The notes under the pieces were generated by a model, which saw only the letters and a list, made by a program, of their open reading frames with translations, was not told the DNA's origin and searched no databases. Position numbers and translations under genes: made by a program. DNA of 64,000 nt from Aegilops tauschii subsp. strangulata (Eukaryota > Streptophyta > Magnoliopsida > Poales > Poaceae). The first letter of the stretch is position 1, and every line of letters starts with the position of its first letter. Positions 22,195 to 34,018 of this stretch are shown here, piece after piece. The stretch is from the NCBI RefSeq assembly GCF_002575655.3, contig NC_053035.3, positions 499,750,601 through 499,814,600 on the forward strand, written 5' to 3'.

Positions 22195-22487
22195 TCTTAC
22201 CAACGACCAATTCAATTGGTCGCAATTTTGCCACGTCAGATTGCCACGTCGAATCCGACGTGGCCTGGGCAGATAGCTAGTGACCAAAACAAAAGGTCAT
22301 GGGTTCAACGACCTTTTTTTTTGGTCGTAAACGTCTACGACCTTCTCATAGAGAAGGTCGTTAATTTCAGTTTACGACTGCCAGCTTTTGACCTTTTGTT
22401 TTTGGTCACAAAAAGGTCGCAAATGAAAAACAATGACCTTTCAGTGACCAATAGTCAAGGTCACAAGTTGACATATTTCTTGTAGTG
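22195..22487 (-). repeat. CACTA-2 right terminal and subterminal repeats
   Basis: AACGACCAATTCAATTGGTCG, ACGACCTTTTTTTTTGGTCGT, CTACGACCTTC/GAAGGTCGTTA and TTTGGTCACAAAAAGGTCGC precede the inverted terminal repeat that ends at 22487. Several are near-perfect dyads that could fold as hairpins. Confidence 0.85.
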
Positions 22488-22499
22488 CATGAACGAGAA

Positions 22500-22950
22500 A
22501 CAAATATTGAAGCGACATGGGGCTGAGTTATATGTCCGGCACTTCGTGATGGACCTTGGCGGGTAGTCAGTTCTCAACTTCTCCTCTTGGCTTGGCTTGG
22601 TTGATGTGAATCCTATAGCTTGGGTGGCGGTCCATTCGGTGAAAACCTGGTGGAACCTCATTGACTCCAACGCATCGCAATCTTGACAGGCGATGATGTC
22701 TCTTATTTTGCTGATCTCGTGGAAAATTTGGAACGAGAGGAATGCACGCGTCTTCCGTAACACCGCGGTGTCGGTTGGTGTTCTTGCTGCTAGAATCAAA
22801 GATGTTTCAAAGCTTTGGTGCCTTGTAGGGGCCAAGTATTTGAGTATTGTAGTGCCTCGAGAGTAACGTTTTGTAATTCGGCCTTGGCCAAAAACTCTAA
22901 ACCTTCTTCTTAATCAATGAAAGTGACAAATCTTTTGCCTAGTTTCAAAA
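22500..22950 (+). pseudogene. LINE (non-LTR retrotransposon) 3' end: C-terminal part of reverse transcriptase ORF
   Basis: The plus-strand frame reads VAVHSVKTWWNLIDSNAS, a TGA at 22684-22686, then SLILLISWKIWNERNARVF, KDVSKLWCLVGAKYLSIV and a TAA at 22864-22866. The ISWEIWNERNARVFRN-like block with WCLAGAK is the usual C-terminus after the zf-RVT region of plant LINEs. A short 3' untranslated region with AATCAATGAAAG and CCTAGTTTCAAAAATAA follows. It is 5'-truncated and inactive. CACTA-2 ends 13 bases before this feature starts, so the rest of the LINE could lie left of it, but I see no LINE sequence there. Confidence 0.75.
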
Positions 22951-23248
22951 ATAATCGCCGGCATAGGCGAGAGCAGCGCCGGATGCCGTAGCTGACGCCT
23001 TGCTACAAGCCATGGCCACGGCCCCAAGTGATGGGAGCTACGAGCTGGTGGAGCAGCTGACATGAATCCTCTCACCCAGCTCTAATGGCTGCTACCCCAT
23101 GAGAAAGGAAATAAGGGGATTTTAGTAATTTTAATATAAAAATATATTTTTAGAGGTGTGGGCCATATAGGACAGGTGTTGTTCATTTGTTGGCCCTACA
23201 CCATAATGGATGCAGGGATCCCAGCAGTTGAGCCAGACCCGATACTAA
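22951..23248. other. Intergenic spacer, nothing recognised
   Basis: Short GC-rich then AT-rich stretch between the LINE tail and the Harbinger terminus. It ends in the TAA target site (23246-23248). No gene or repeat is supported. Confidence 0.4.
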
Positions 23249-23269
23249 GAGCAACTCCAACGCGCCGAC
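23249..23269 (+). repeat. Harbinger left terminal inverted repeat
   Basis: A 21-bp perfect inverted match to 54802-54822, preceded by TAA. Confidence 0.95.
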
Positions 23270-23746
23270 TCATTTTGTCCGCGCGTATCTGTTTGGGTCA
23301 AAACAGATACAAAAGTCGGCCCAATGCGCCGACCCAAATAGACGTGCGTCCGTTTTTCGTCTGCCGGGTGACCCATTCCAGTTCCAAATTTGGGCCTCAC
23401 TTGCGTCGACGCGGACACGAGGCCGACACGCGCGACACCCGCCTACTCCTCCCCCTGGCCCGCCAGTCGTTGGCACATAGGCCATTCTCTTCCTCCCCCA
23501 TCGACAGCAAGCCCCCACCCGCCCGACGCCGTTGCCACCGCCTCCTAGTTCTGGTGCCCTAGCAGTCCGCACCGACATACCTCCCTCGCACACCGCCACC
23601 TTCCCACGTCGCCGCCACCACCGCCTCTACGCCTGGGCAACTGCAGCTCCCCTCCCCCGACGTCGTCGCGAGCACGAACTCTCCACCCCCAGTGCCCCGG
23701 CCAGCTACTTCGTCTGACGCCGCCACGCTCTTCTGACGCCGCCAGG

Positions 23747-25132
23747 TGATACGTCCATTTTGCATCATGCTTTTATATCGATATTTATTGCATTATGGGT
23801 TGTTATTACACATTATGTCACAATACTTATGCCTATTCTCTCTTATTTTACTAGGTTTACATAAAGAGGGAGAATGCCGACAGCTGGAATTCTGGGCTGG
23901 AAAAGGAGCAAATATTGGAGACCTATTCGGCACAACTCCAAAAGTCCTGAAACTCCACGGAAGTTATTTTTGGAAATAATAAAAAATACCGAGCGAAGAA
24001 AATACCAGAGGGGCCCACACCCTGGCCACGAGGGTGGGAGGCGCGCCCTACCCCCTGGGTGCGCCCCCTGCCTCGTGGGCCCCCTAGTGGCCTCGGGGAC
24101 ACTTCCCTCCGGGAGGGGGAAATCATCGCCATCGTCATCACCAACGGTCCTCTCATCGGGAGGGGGCCAATCTCCATCAACATCTTCACCAGCACCATCT
24201 CCTCTCAAACCCTAGTTCATCTCTTGTATCCAATTCTTGTCTCTAATTCTGGGATTGGTAATTGTAGGTTGCTAGTAGTGTTGATTACTCCTTGTAGTTG
24301 ATGCTAGTTGGTTTATTTGGTGGAAGATCATATGTTTAGATCCTTTATGCATATTAATACTCCTCTGATTACGAACATGAATATGCTTTGTGAGTAGTTA
24401 CGTTTGTTCCTGAGGCCATGGGAGAAGTCTTGCTATTAGTAGTCATGTGAATTCGGTATTCGTTCGATATTTTGATGAGATGTATGTTGTCTCTCCTCTA
24501 GTGGTGTCATGTGAATGTCGACTATATGACACTTCACCATTATTTGGGCCTAGAGGAAGGCATTGGGAAGTAATAAGTAGATGATGGGTTGCTAGAGTGA
24601 TAGAAGCTTAAACCCTAGTTTATGCGTTGCTTCGTAAGGGGCTGATTTGGATCCATATGTTTCATGCTATGGTTAGGTTTACCTTAATACTTCTTTTGTT
24701 GTTGCGGATGCTTGCAATAGCAGTTAATCATAAGTGGGATGCTTGTCCAAGTAAGGACAGTACCCAAGCACCGGTCCACCCACATATCAAATTATCAAAG
24801 TACCGAACGTGAATCATATGAACGTGATGAAAACTGGCTTGACGATGATTCCCATGTGTCCTCGGGAGCGTTTTCCTTCATATAAGAAATTGTCCAGGCT
24901 TGTCCTTTGCTACAAAAAGGATTGGGCCACCTTGCTGCACTTTATTTACTTTTGTTACTTGTTGCTCGTTACAAATTACCTTATCACAAAACTATCTGTT
25001 ACCGATAATTTCAGTGCTTGCAGAGAATACCTTGCTGAAAATCGCTTATCATTTCCTTCTGCTCCTCGTTGGGTTCGACACTCTTACTTATCGAAAGGAC
25101 TACGATAGATCCCCTATACTTGTGGGTCATCA
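23747..25132 (+). repeat. Gypsy LTR1 (5' LTR), 1,386 bp
   Basis: Starts TGATACGTCCATTTTGCATC and ends CTTGTGGGTCATCA. It is followed by the primer-binding site and preceded by CCAGG. Relative to LTR2 it lacks about 118 bp around 24090 (between the GTGGCC and CGGGGACAC blocks). Confidence 0.92.
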
Positions 25133-25143
25133 AGACTCTTTTC

Positions 25144-25161
25144 TGGCGCCGTTGCCGGGGA
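25144..25161 (+). other. Primer-binding site (tRNA-Asp type)
   Basis: TGGCGCCGTTGCCGGGGA, 11 bases after LTR1. It fits the 3' end of tRNA-Asp and is typical of Athila and related Gypsy elements. It would prime minus-strand cDNA synthesis. Confidence 0.85.
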
Positions 25162-25238
25162 GTGAAGCGCCTTTGGTAGGTGGAATTTGGTAATGAAAAA
25201 TTTATATAGTGTGCTGAAATTTACTATCACTTGTTACT

Positions 25239-25951
25239 ATGGAAAGTAATCCTCTGAGGGGCTTGTTCGGGGTATCTTCACCTCAACCAGTAGAGCAAAG
25301 AGTTGCTCCTCAACCTACTGAACCTACTGAAAATGAAAATGTCTACTTTGAAATTCCTTCGGGTATGATAGAAAAACTGCTAGCTAATCCTTTTGCAGGA
25401 AACGGAACATTACATCCTGATGAGCACCTAATCTATGTGGATGAAGTTTGTGCATTATTTAAGCTTGCAGGTATGCCCGATGATGGTATAGGCTATGTGA
25501 TGATATGGGATCATGGAACTACAAACGATTGAAATGGGAATTTCATCAGAAGTTTTATCCAATGCATCTTGTTCATCGTGATCGTAATTATATATATAAT
25601 TTTTGTCCTCGCGAAGGAGAAAGCATCGCTCAAGCTTGGGGGAGGCTTAAGTCAATGTTATATTCATGCCCAATCATGAGCTCTCAAGAGAAATGATTAT
25701 TCAAAAAATTTAGCACTGAATATGGACTTGACTCTGAGATAGTAGCTTCTTTCTGTGAATCGTTTGCTACTCATGTTAATCTCCCTAAGGAGAAGTGATT
25801 TAAATATCATCCTCCCATAGAAGTAAAAGTAGTTGAACCTATTAAAGTTGAAGAAAAAACTATCACTTAAAATGATCCTGTTGTTGCTACTGCTTATGTT
25901 GAGAAACCACCTTTCCCTGTTAGGATAAAGGATCATGCTAAAGCTTCAACT
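25239..25951 (+). pseudogene. Gypsy gag remnant
   Basis: The ATG at 25239 opens MESNPLRGLFGVSS to WDHGTTND. A frameshift near 25525 continues as KRLKWEFHQKFYPMHLVHRD and PREGESIAQAWGRLKSML, the Retrotrans_gag signature. A stop at 25694-25696 and several later stops follow. The nucleocapsid part with its zinc knuckle is missing; about 250 bp of eroded spacer link directly to the protease. Gag would form the particle that packages the RNA; this one cannot. Confidence 0.8.
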
Positions 25952-27733
25952 GTGGTTCGTAAAAGTAATATTAGAACTTATACACCTCCTGAGCAAGTTA
26001 AAGTTGAACAAAATATTGCTATTGTTAAAGTTCTCTTGGCTGGTAATATTGATGGGCATGTTATTTATTTCTGTGATGAGACTGCTAGAATTGCTAAACC
26101 TGGTGCTAAAGATAAACATGGACCTGTAGTAGGCATGCCTGTTATTTCTGTTAAAATAGGAAATCATTGCTATCATGGCTTGTGTGATATGAGTTCTAGT
26201 GCTAGTGCAATACCTCTTGACTTATACAAAGAAATTATGCATGACATTGCACCCGCTGAGTTAGAAGAAATTGATGTTACCATCAAGCTTGCTAATAGAG
26301 ATACTATATCACCAACTGGGATTGTTAGAGATGTTGAAGTCTTGTGTGGGAAAACTAAATATCCTGCTGATTTTCTTGTTCTTGGTTCCCCACAAGATAA
26401 CTTTTGTCCCATTATATTTGGTAGACCCTTCTTGAACACCGTTAATGCTAGGATAGACTGCGAAAAGGATGTTGTTACTATTGGTTTAGGTGATATGACT
26501 CATGAATTTAATTTTTCTAAATTTCGTAGTCAACATCATGAAGAGGAATTGCCTAGTAAAGATGAAATTATTGGTCTTGCTTCTATTGCTGTGCCTCCTA
26601 ATGATCCTTTAGAACAATATTTGCTAGACCATGAAAATGTTATGTTTATGAATGAAAGAAGGGAAATAGATGAAGTGTTCTTTAAACAGGGACCTATTCG
26701 GAAACACAACTTGCCTGTTGAAATCCTAGGGGATCCTCCTCCACCCAAGGGTGATCCCGTGTTTGAGCTTAAACCATTGCCTGATACTCTTAAATATGCT
26801 TATCTTGATGAAAAGAAGATATATCCTGTTATTATTAGTGCTAACCTTTCAGAGAAGGAAGAAGAAAAATTATTGAAAACTCTGAAGAAGCACCGTGCAG
26901 CTATTGGATATACTCTTAATGATCTTAAGGGAATTAGCCCCACTCTATGCCAACACAAAATAAATTTGGAGAAAGATGCCAAACCAGTTATTGATCATCA
27001 ACGACGGCTGAATCCTAAGATGAAGCAAGTGGTAAGAAAGGAAATACTAAAGCTCCTTGAGCCAGGTATAATCTATCCCGTTGCTAATAGCCAGTGGGTA
27101 AGTCCTGTCCATTGTGCCCCTAAGAAGGGAGGTATTACTGTCGTTCCTAATGATATAGATGAATTGATTCCGCAAAGAATTATTACAGGTTATAGGATGG
27201 TAATTGATTTCCGCAAATTAAATAAAGCTACTAAAAAAGATCATTACCCCTTACCTTTTATTGATCAAATGCTAGAAAGGCTATCCAAACATACACATTT
27301 TTGCTTTCTAGATGGTTATTCTGGTTTCTATCAAATACCTGTGTCAGCTGATGATCAATCAAAGACCACATTTACTTGCCCTTTCCGCACTTTTGCTTAT
27401 AGACATATGCCTTTTGGTTTATGTAATGCACCTGCTACCTTTCAAAGATGCATGATGGCTATATTCTCTGATTTTTGTGAAAGGATTTGTGAGGTTTTCA
27501 TGGACGATTTCTCCGTCTATGGATCCTCTTTTGATGATTGCTTAAGCAACCTTGATCAAGTTTTGCAGAGATGTGAAGAAACTAACCTTGTCTTGAATTG
27601 GGAGAAGTGCCACTTTATGGTTAATGAAGGTATTGTCTGGGGGCATAAAATTTCTGAAAGAGGTATTGAAGTTGATAAAGCTAAAGTTGATGCTATTGAA
27701 AAGAACCGTGTCCCAAGGACATCAAAGGTATAA
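25952..27733 (+). pseudogene. Gypsy pol: protease and reverse transcriptase
   Basis: An open frame of 593 codons entered in mid-protein; the track start codon is not a true initiation site. Residues about 55-200 are a retropepsin-like domain. The active site reads C78-D79-M80-S81-S82, so the Gly that normally follows the Asp pair position is Ser. IIFGRPFL lies near residue 150. From residue 345 on is the reverse transcriptase, with QWVSPVHCAPKKGG, YRMVIDFRKLNKATKKDHYP, LDGYSGFYQIP, MPFGLCNAPATFQRCM and the catalytic FMDDF at 516-520 intact, then GHKISERGIEVDKAKVDAIEK. After that the frame shifts (RVPRTSKV stop) where the family continues into RNase H. The reverse transcriptase domain itself looks undamaged. 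Confidence 0.9.
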
Positions 27734-29712
27734 GAAGTTTCCTTGGTCATGCCGGTTTTTATAGGAGGTTCATTAAGGACTTTTCAAAAATTTCTCGGCC
27801 TCTGACTAATCTATTACAAAAAGATATACCTTTTGTTTTTGATGACGACTGTGTACAAGCATTTGAAATACTTAAGAAAGCATTAATTTCTGCACCTATT
27901 GTTCAGCCACCTTATTGGAATTTACCTTTTGAAATTATGTGTGATGCTAGTGATTATGCTGTAGGTGTTGTTCTAGGGCAAAGAGTTGATAAGAAATTAA
28001 ATATTATTCAATAAGCTAGTAAAACTCTAGACAATGCCTAGAGAAATTATGCTACTACTGAAAAAGAATTCTTAGCAGTTGTTTTTGCTTGTGATAAGTT
28101 TAGACCTTTATATTGTTGATTCTAAAGTAACTATTCACACTGATCATGCTGCTATTAAATATCTTATGGAAAAGAAAGATGCTAAACCTAGACTTATTAG
28201 ATAGGTTATCTTGCTACAAGAATTTGATTTGTATATTATTAATAGAAAGGGAGCTGAGAACCCCGTTGCAGACAACTTGTCTAGGTTAGAAAATGTTCTT
28301 GATGACCCACTACCTATTGATGATAGCTTTCCTGATGAACAATTAAATGTCATAAATGCTTCTCGTGCTACTCCATGGTATGTTGATTATGCTAATTACA
28401 TTGTTGCTAAATTTATACCACCTAGTTTCACATACCAGCAAAAGAAAAAGTTTTTCTATGATTTGAGACATTACTTTTGGGATGACCCACATCTTTATAA
28501 AGAAGGAGTAGATGGTGTTATTAGACGTTGTGTACCTGAGCATGAACAGGAACAGATCCTACGCAAGTGTCACTCCGAGGCTTATGGAGGACACCACGCT
28601 GGAGATAGAACTGCACATAAGGTATTGCAATCCGGTTTTTATTGGCCTACTCTCTTCAAGGATGCCTGTAAGTTTGTCTTATCTTGTGATGAATGTCAAA
28701 TAATTGGTAATATTAGTAGACGTCAAGAAATGCCTATGAACTATTCACTTGTTGTTGAACCATTTGATGTTTGGGGCTTTCATTATATGGGACCGTTTCC
28801 TGCCTCTAATGGATATACACATATTTTAGTTGGTGTTGATTACGTTACTAAGTGGGTAGAAGCTATTCCAACTAGTAGTGCTGATCATAACACCTCTATT
28901 AAGATGCTTAAATAAGTTATTTTTCCGAGGTTTGGAGTCCCTAGATATTTAATGACCAATGGTGGTTCACATTTCATTCATGGTGCTTTTCGTAAAATGC
29001 TTGCCAAGTACAATGTTAATCATAGAATTGCATCTCCTTATCACCCACAGTCTAGTGGTCAAGTAGAATTGAGTAATAGAGAACTCAAATTAACTTTGCA
29101 AAAGACTGTTAATAGATCTAGAAAGAATTGGTCTAAGAAACTTGATGATGCATTATGGGCATATAGAACTGCGTATAAAAATCCTATGGGTATGTCTTCG
29201 TATAAAATGGTTTATGGAAAAGCATGTCACTTACCTCTCGAACTAGAACATAAGGCATATTGGGCTATTAAAGAGCTCAACTATGATTTCAAACTTGCCG
29301 GTGAGAAGAGCCTATTTGACATTAGCTCACTTGATGAATGGAGAACCCAAGCCTATGAGAAGCCAAGTTGTTTAAAGAAAAAGTTAAAAGATGGCATGAC
29401 AAAAGGATACAAAAGCATGAGTTTAATGTAGGTGATTATGTATTTCTATACAACTCTCGTTTAAGATTTTTTGCAGGAAAACTTCTCTCTAAATGGGAAG
29501 GTCCTTACGTTATCGAGGAGGTCTATCGTTCCGGTGCCATAAAAATTAACAACTTCGAAGGCACAAATCCGAAGGTGGTAAACGGTCAAAGAATCAAACA
29601 CTATATCTCAGGTAATCCTATAAAAGTTGAAACTAATGTTATTGAAACCGTAACACCGGAGGAATACATAAGAGACACTTTCCATAACGTTTCAGACTCC
29701 GAAAAGGAATAG
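27734..29712 (+). pseudogene. Gypsy pol: RNase H and integrase, degenerate
   Basis: The continuation in the next frame gives SFLGHAGFYRRFIKDFSKIS and RNase H-like sequence with stops (for example near 28013 and 28038). A new frame from 28115 has a TAG at 28202-28204, then RKGAENPVADNLSRLENVL and the integrase zinc-binding region (CHSEAYGGHHAGDR, CDECQ). In the integrase core the first catalytic Asp is His (GFHYMGPF, codon at 28781), the second is Asn (MTNGGSHF, codon at 28958) and the Glu is present ([13 protein letters not shown]). A TAA at 28913-28915 and a frameshift near 29370 separate the C-terminal part, which ends ...SDSEKE at 29712. The integrase cannot be catalytic. Confidence 0.88.
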
Positions 29713-30046
29713 GTATGTGATACGGAAAGTAAACCAACTCCAAAACAGTTCTAATGGCATTTTTTCTCCGTTTTTAAATATTTAGAAAAATAGAAAAATA
29801 AGAAGCAGTCCGGGAAGGACACGAGGCCTCCACGAGGGTGGAGGGCGCGCCCTACCCCCTTGGGCGCGCCCCCTGCCTCGTGGGCACCTCGTGCGCTTTC
29901 CGGACTCTGTTTTCTTGCACGATACGTATTTTGGTCGGTAAAAATTCATTATATAATCTCCCGAAGGTTTTGACCACCGTATCATGCAATTATCCTCTGT
30001 TCTTGTTTCGAGCTGTTTTCTGTCAGGGTTGTCAAGGTCAGGCATC

Positions 30047-30412
30047 ATGTCGTCCCCCTCCTCCAACAATGGTGACAACGATGCTTGGCTAATTAAGATA
30101 GAGCTGAAGAGGGAAGAACTCATGGAGATCAACAAGGATGAAGGGATCAAGAAGGCCACGGAGGACCAAGCTCCGGCAGCAGAAGACATCCTTCAACTTG
30201 ATCACAATCTTCTTACCCCAACTGAGATTGAAGCTTTCAAGATGATTGAGGTAGCTCGTATACAAAACAAGTATCTCACACGTGAAAATATTTTGTTGAA
30301 GGAGCATATCGTTGCACTCAAGGGCATTATCCGCAAGTTGGAGGATCTCTTACGCTCGATGTGTGATTACCCATCATCACCACCACCTTCTTCACCAGCA
30401 AAGGAGACATAA
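30047..30412 (+). CDS. Gypsy downstream ORF (unit 1), 121 aa, coiled-coil-like
   Basis: Starts MSSPSSNNGDND, is rich in Glu/Lys/Leu in the middle (KIELKREELMEINKDEG, TRENILLKEHIVALKGIIRK, suggesting a coiled coil) and ends PSSPPPSSPAKET. It sits after pol, where Athila-type elements carry an extra ORF. Upstream is an untranslated stretch with a GC-rich palindrome (29830-29885); TTTTCTGTCAG just before the ATG could be a splice acceptor. No membrane segment is visible, so it is not an obvious env protein. The corresponding ORF of unit 2 (42669-43190) has the same flanks and ends but a different core. Function unknown. Confidence 0.6.
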   Translation: MSSPSSNNGDNDAWLIKIELKREELMEINKDEGIKKATEDQAPAAEDILQLDHNLLTPTEIEAFKMIEVARIQNKYLTRENILLKEHIVALKGIIRKLEDLLRSMCDYPSSPPPSSPAKET

Positions 30413-31018
30413 TCATATGAGTATGGGCACTCCCCTTGGCAACTGCCAAGCTTGGGGGAGGTGCCCCGGTATCGTATCACCATCCCACTCCTATCTTTAC
30501 CGTTTTTCTTAGTTCGATCCTTTTGGTAATATCTTGATCTAGTAGAATAAAGTTTTAGTATGAACTAGTTTTGAGTTTTGCTTTATGATTCCTCTATGTA
30601 ATCGAGTCCGTGAGCTATATAATAAAGATTAGTGTTGAGTCAAGGGCTTGATTATCTTGCTATGATCTCGAGGGAATAAAAGAAAAGAGAAAGAATAAAA
30701 TGAAACAAAGAGATCATATTGATCTTATGGAGAGTACTGACTTCACATAGAAAGAGTATGATGATTAAGAGTTGTTGAGAGTTGACAAACATAGTTTTGG
30801 TCATCGTTGCAATTAAAAGGAAGTAATAAAGAAAGAGAAGTTTCACATTTAAATATACTATCTTGGACATCTTTTATGATTGTAAGCACTCATTAAAATA
30901 TGACATGCTAAAGAGTTGATGTTGGACAAGGAAGACAACGTAATGGGTTATGTTTTCTTATATCTGAAATAAAGTTTATTGTCATGGATCATCCAACATG
31001 TTGAGCTTGCCTTTCTCC
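30413..31018 (+). other. Gypsy 3' untranslated region, part 1
   Basis: Non-coding. It contains a hairpin-like string CCCCTTGGCAACTGCCAAG followed by CTTGGGGGAG (30434-30460), which repeats the element's polypurine tract motif. The region continues at 39698 after the Copia A insertion; the counterpart in unit 2 is 43191-43806. Confidence 0.75.
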
Positions 31019-32744
31019 TATTGGAAATATGCCCTAGAGGCAATAATAAAATGGTTATTATTATATTTCCTTGTTCATGATAATTGTCTATTGTTCATGC
31101 TATAATTATGTTATCCGGAATACATGTGTGAATACATAGACCACAACATGTCCCTAGTGAGCCTCTAGTTGACTAGCTCGTTGGTCAACAGATAGTCATG
31201 GTTTCTTGACTATGGACATTGGATATCATTGATAACGGGATCACATCATTAGGAGAATGATGTGATGGACAAGACCCAATCCTAAGCATAGCACAAGATC
31301 GTGTAGTTCGTTTGCTAGAGCTTTTCCAAATGTCAAGTATCATTTCCTTAGACCATGAGATTGTGCAACTCCCGGATACCATAGGAGTGCTTTGGGTGTG
31401 CCAAACGTCACAACGTAACTGGGTGGCTATAAAGGTGCACTACGGGTATCTCCGAAAGTATCTGTTGGGTTGGCACGAATCGAGACTGGGATTTGTCACT
31501 CCGTATGACGGAGAGGTATCTCTGGGCCCACTCGGTAATGCATCATCATAATGAGCTCAATGTGACCAAGTTTTTGGTCACGGGATCATGCATTACGGTA
31601 CGAGTAAAGTGACTTGCCGGTAACGAGATTGAACAAGGTATTGGGATACCGACGATCGAATCTCGGGCAAGTAACGTACCGATTGACAAAGGGAATTGTA
31701 TACGGGATTGATTGAATCCTCGACATCGTGGTTCATCCGATGAGATCATCGTGGAACATGTGGGAGCCAACATGGGTATCCAGATCCCGCTGTTGGTTAT
31801 TGACCGGAGAGTCGTCTCGGTCATGTCTGCATGTCTCCCGAACCCGTAGGGTCTACACACTTAAGGTTCGGTGACGCTAGAGTTGTAGAGATATTAGTAT
31901 GCGGTTAACCGAAAGTTGTTCGGAGTCCCGGATGAGATCTCGGACGTCACGAGGAGTTCCGAAATGGTCCGGAGGTAAAGATTTATATATGGGAAGTCCT
32001 ATTTTGGCCACCGGAAAATGTTCGGGATTTTCGGTATTGTACCGGGAAGGTTCTAGAAGCTTCTGAAGTGGGGCCCACCTGCATGGGGGGACCCACATGA
32101 ACGTGGGTAGTGGGGGCAAGGCCCCACACCCCTGGTCAAGGCGCACCAAGATCCCACCTTAGAAGGAATAAGATCATATCCTGAAGGGATAAGATCAAGA
32201 TCCCTAAAAAAGGGGATAACAATCGGTGGGGAAGGGAAATGATGGGATTTCTTTCCCCCACCTTTGCCAACGCCCCAATGGACTTGGAGGGCAAGAAACC
32301 AGCCCCCTCCACCCCTATATATAGTGGGGAGGCGCATGGGAGCAGCACCCCAAGCCCTGGCGCCTCCCTCCCTCCCGTGACACCTCTTCCTCCCCGCTTG
32401 CGCTTGGCGAAGCCCTGCCGGGATCCCGCTACTTCCACCACCACGCCGTCGTGCTGCTGGATCTCCATCAACTTCTCCTTCCCCCTTGCTGGATCAAGAA
32501 GGAGGAGACGTCCCCGCTCCGTACGTGTGTTGAACGCGGAGGTGCCGTCCGTTCGGCGCTAGGATCATCGGTGATTTGGATCACGACGAGTACGACTCCA
32601 TCAACCCCGTTCTCTTGAATGCTTCCGCTCGCGATCTACAAGGGTATGTAGATGCACTCTTTTCCCTCTCGTTGCTAGAAGACTCCATAGATTGTTCTTG
32701 GTGATGCGTATAAATTTTTTTAATTTCTACAACGATCTCCAACA
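31019..32744 (+). repeat. Copia A 5' LTR, 1,726 bp
   Basis: Begins TATTGGAAATATGCCC (the terminal TG is mutated to TA; the 3' LTR has TGTTGG) and ends CGATCTCCAACA. The CTATATATAGTGGGG string at 32321-32335 is the probable LTR promoter TATA region. AGATTGTTCTTGG to the end is missing from the 3' LTR. Confidence 0.92.
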
Positions 32745-32745
32745 G

Positions 32746-32759
32746 TGGCATCATGAGCC
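32746..32759 (+). other. Copia A primer-binding site (tRNA-iMet type, altered)
   Basis: TGGCATCATGAGCC, two bases after the LTR. It is a diverged form of the TGGTATCAGAGCC site usual in Copia elements, so primer pairing would be poor. Confidence 0.6.
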
Positions 32760-34018
32760 ACGTTTATGCGTAGTTTCTATGCACGAGTAGAACACAAACT
32801 TGTTGTGGGCGTAGATGTTGTCAATTTTCTTGCCACTACTAGTCTTATCTTGTTTCGGCGGCATCGTGGGATGAAGCGGCCCGGACCGACCTTACACGTA
32901 CGCTTACGTGAGACAGGTTCCACCGACTGACATGCACTAGTTGCATAAGGTGGCTAGCGGGTGTCTGTCTCTCCCACTTTAGTCGAATCGGATTCGATGA
33001 AAAGGGTCCTTATGAAGGGTAAATAGAAGTTGGCATATCACGTTGTGGTTTTATGTAGGTAAGAAATGTTCTTGCTAGAAACCTATAGAAGCCACGTAAA
33101 AACTTGCAACAACAATTAGATGACGTCTAACTTGTTTTTGCAGCATATGCCGTGTGATGTGATATGGCCAAAAGGATGTGATGAATGATATATGTGATGT
33201 ATGAGATTGATCATGTTCTTTTAATAGGAATCACGACTTGCATGTCGATGAGCATGACAACCGGCAGGAGCCATAGGAGTTGTCTTAATTTATTTATGAC
33301 CTGCGTGTCAACATATAACGTCATGTAAATTACTTTACTTTATTGCTAAACCGTTAGCCATAGTAGTAGAAGTAATAAATGACGAGACAACTTCATGAAG
33401 ACACGATGATGGAGATCATGGTGTCATGCCAGTGACAACGATGATCATGGCGCCCCGAAGATGGAGATCAAAAGGAGCAAAATGATATTGGCCATATCAT
33501 GTCACTATTTTATTGCATGTGATGTTCATCATGTTTTACATCTTATTTGCTTAGAACGACGGTAGCTTAAATAAGATGATCCCTCACAATAATTTCAAGA
33601 AAGTGTTCCCCCTAACTGTGCACCGTTGCGAAGGTTCGTTGTTTCGAAGCACCACGTGATGATCGGGTGTGATAGATTCTAACGTTCGAATACAACGGGT
33701 GTAAGCCAGATTTACACACGCAGTACACTTAGGTTGACTTGACGAGCCTAGCATGTACAGACATGGCCTCGGAACACGGAAGACCGAAAGGTCGAGCATG
33801 AGTCGTATAGAAGATACGATCAACATGAAGATATTCACCGATGTTGACTAGTCCGTCTCACGTGATGATCGGACACGGCCTAGTTGACTCGGATCATGTT
33901 TCACTTAGATGACTAGAGGGATGTCTATCTGAGTGGGAGTTCATTGAATAATTTGATTAGATGAACTTAATTATCATGAACTTAGTCTAAAATCTTTACA
34001 ATATGTCTTGTAGATCAA
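32760..34018 (+). other. Copia A untranslated leader
   Basis: About 1.26 kb with no long ORF between the primer site and gag, the usual position of packaging signals in BARE-1-like elements. The corresponding leader of Copia B is 45380-46617. Confidence 0.6.

Larger units (their letters stand above)
13455..22487. mobile_element. Complete non-autonomous CACTA element (CACTA-2), 9,033 bp
   Basis: Both termini are CACTACAAGAAATATGTCAA (13455, plus strand; 22487, minus strand), and the repeat continues for 29 bp with one mismatch. A 3-bp target duplication CAT flanks it (13452-13454 and 22488-22490). GGTCAT/GACC and GGTCGT/ACGACC subterminal motifs crowd both ends. No transposase frame is present. 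Inside are non-coding DNA (13700-14480, AT-rich, no gene seen), four 663-bp tandem repeats and a gene-like cargo. It must have been moved by a transposase from another copy. The ends match the Caspar-like CACTA group of Triticeae; I do not assign a family name. Confidence 0.93.

Noticed and set aside
30047..30412. Envelope gene
   Set aside because: No signal peptide, membrane segment or cysteine pattern; it looks like a soluble coiled-coil protein.
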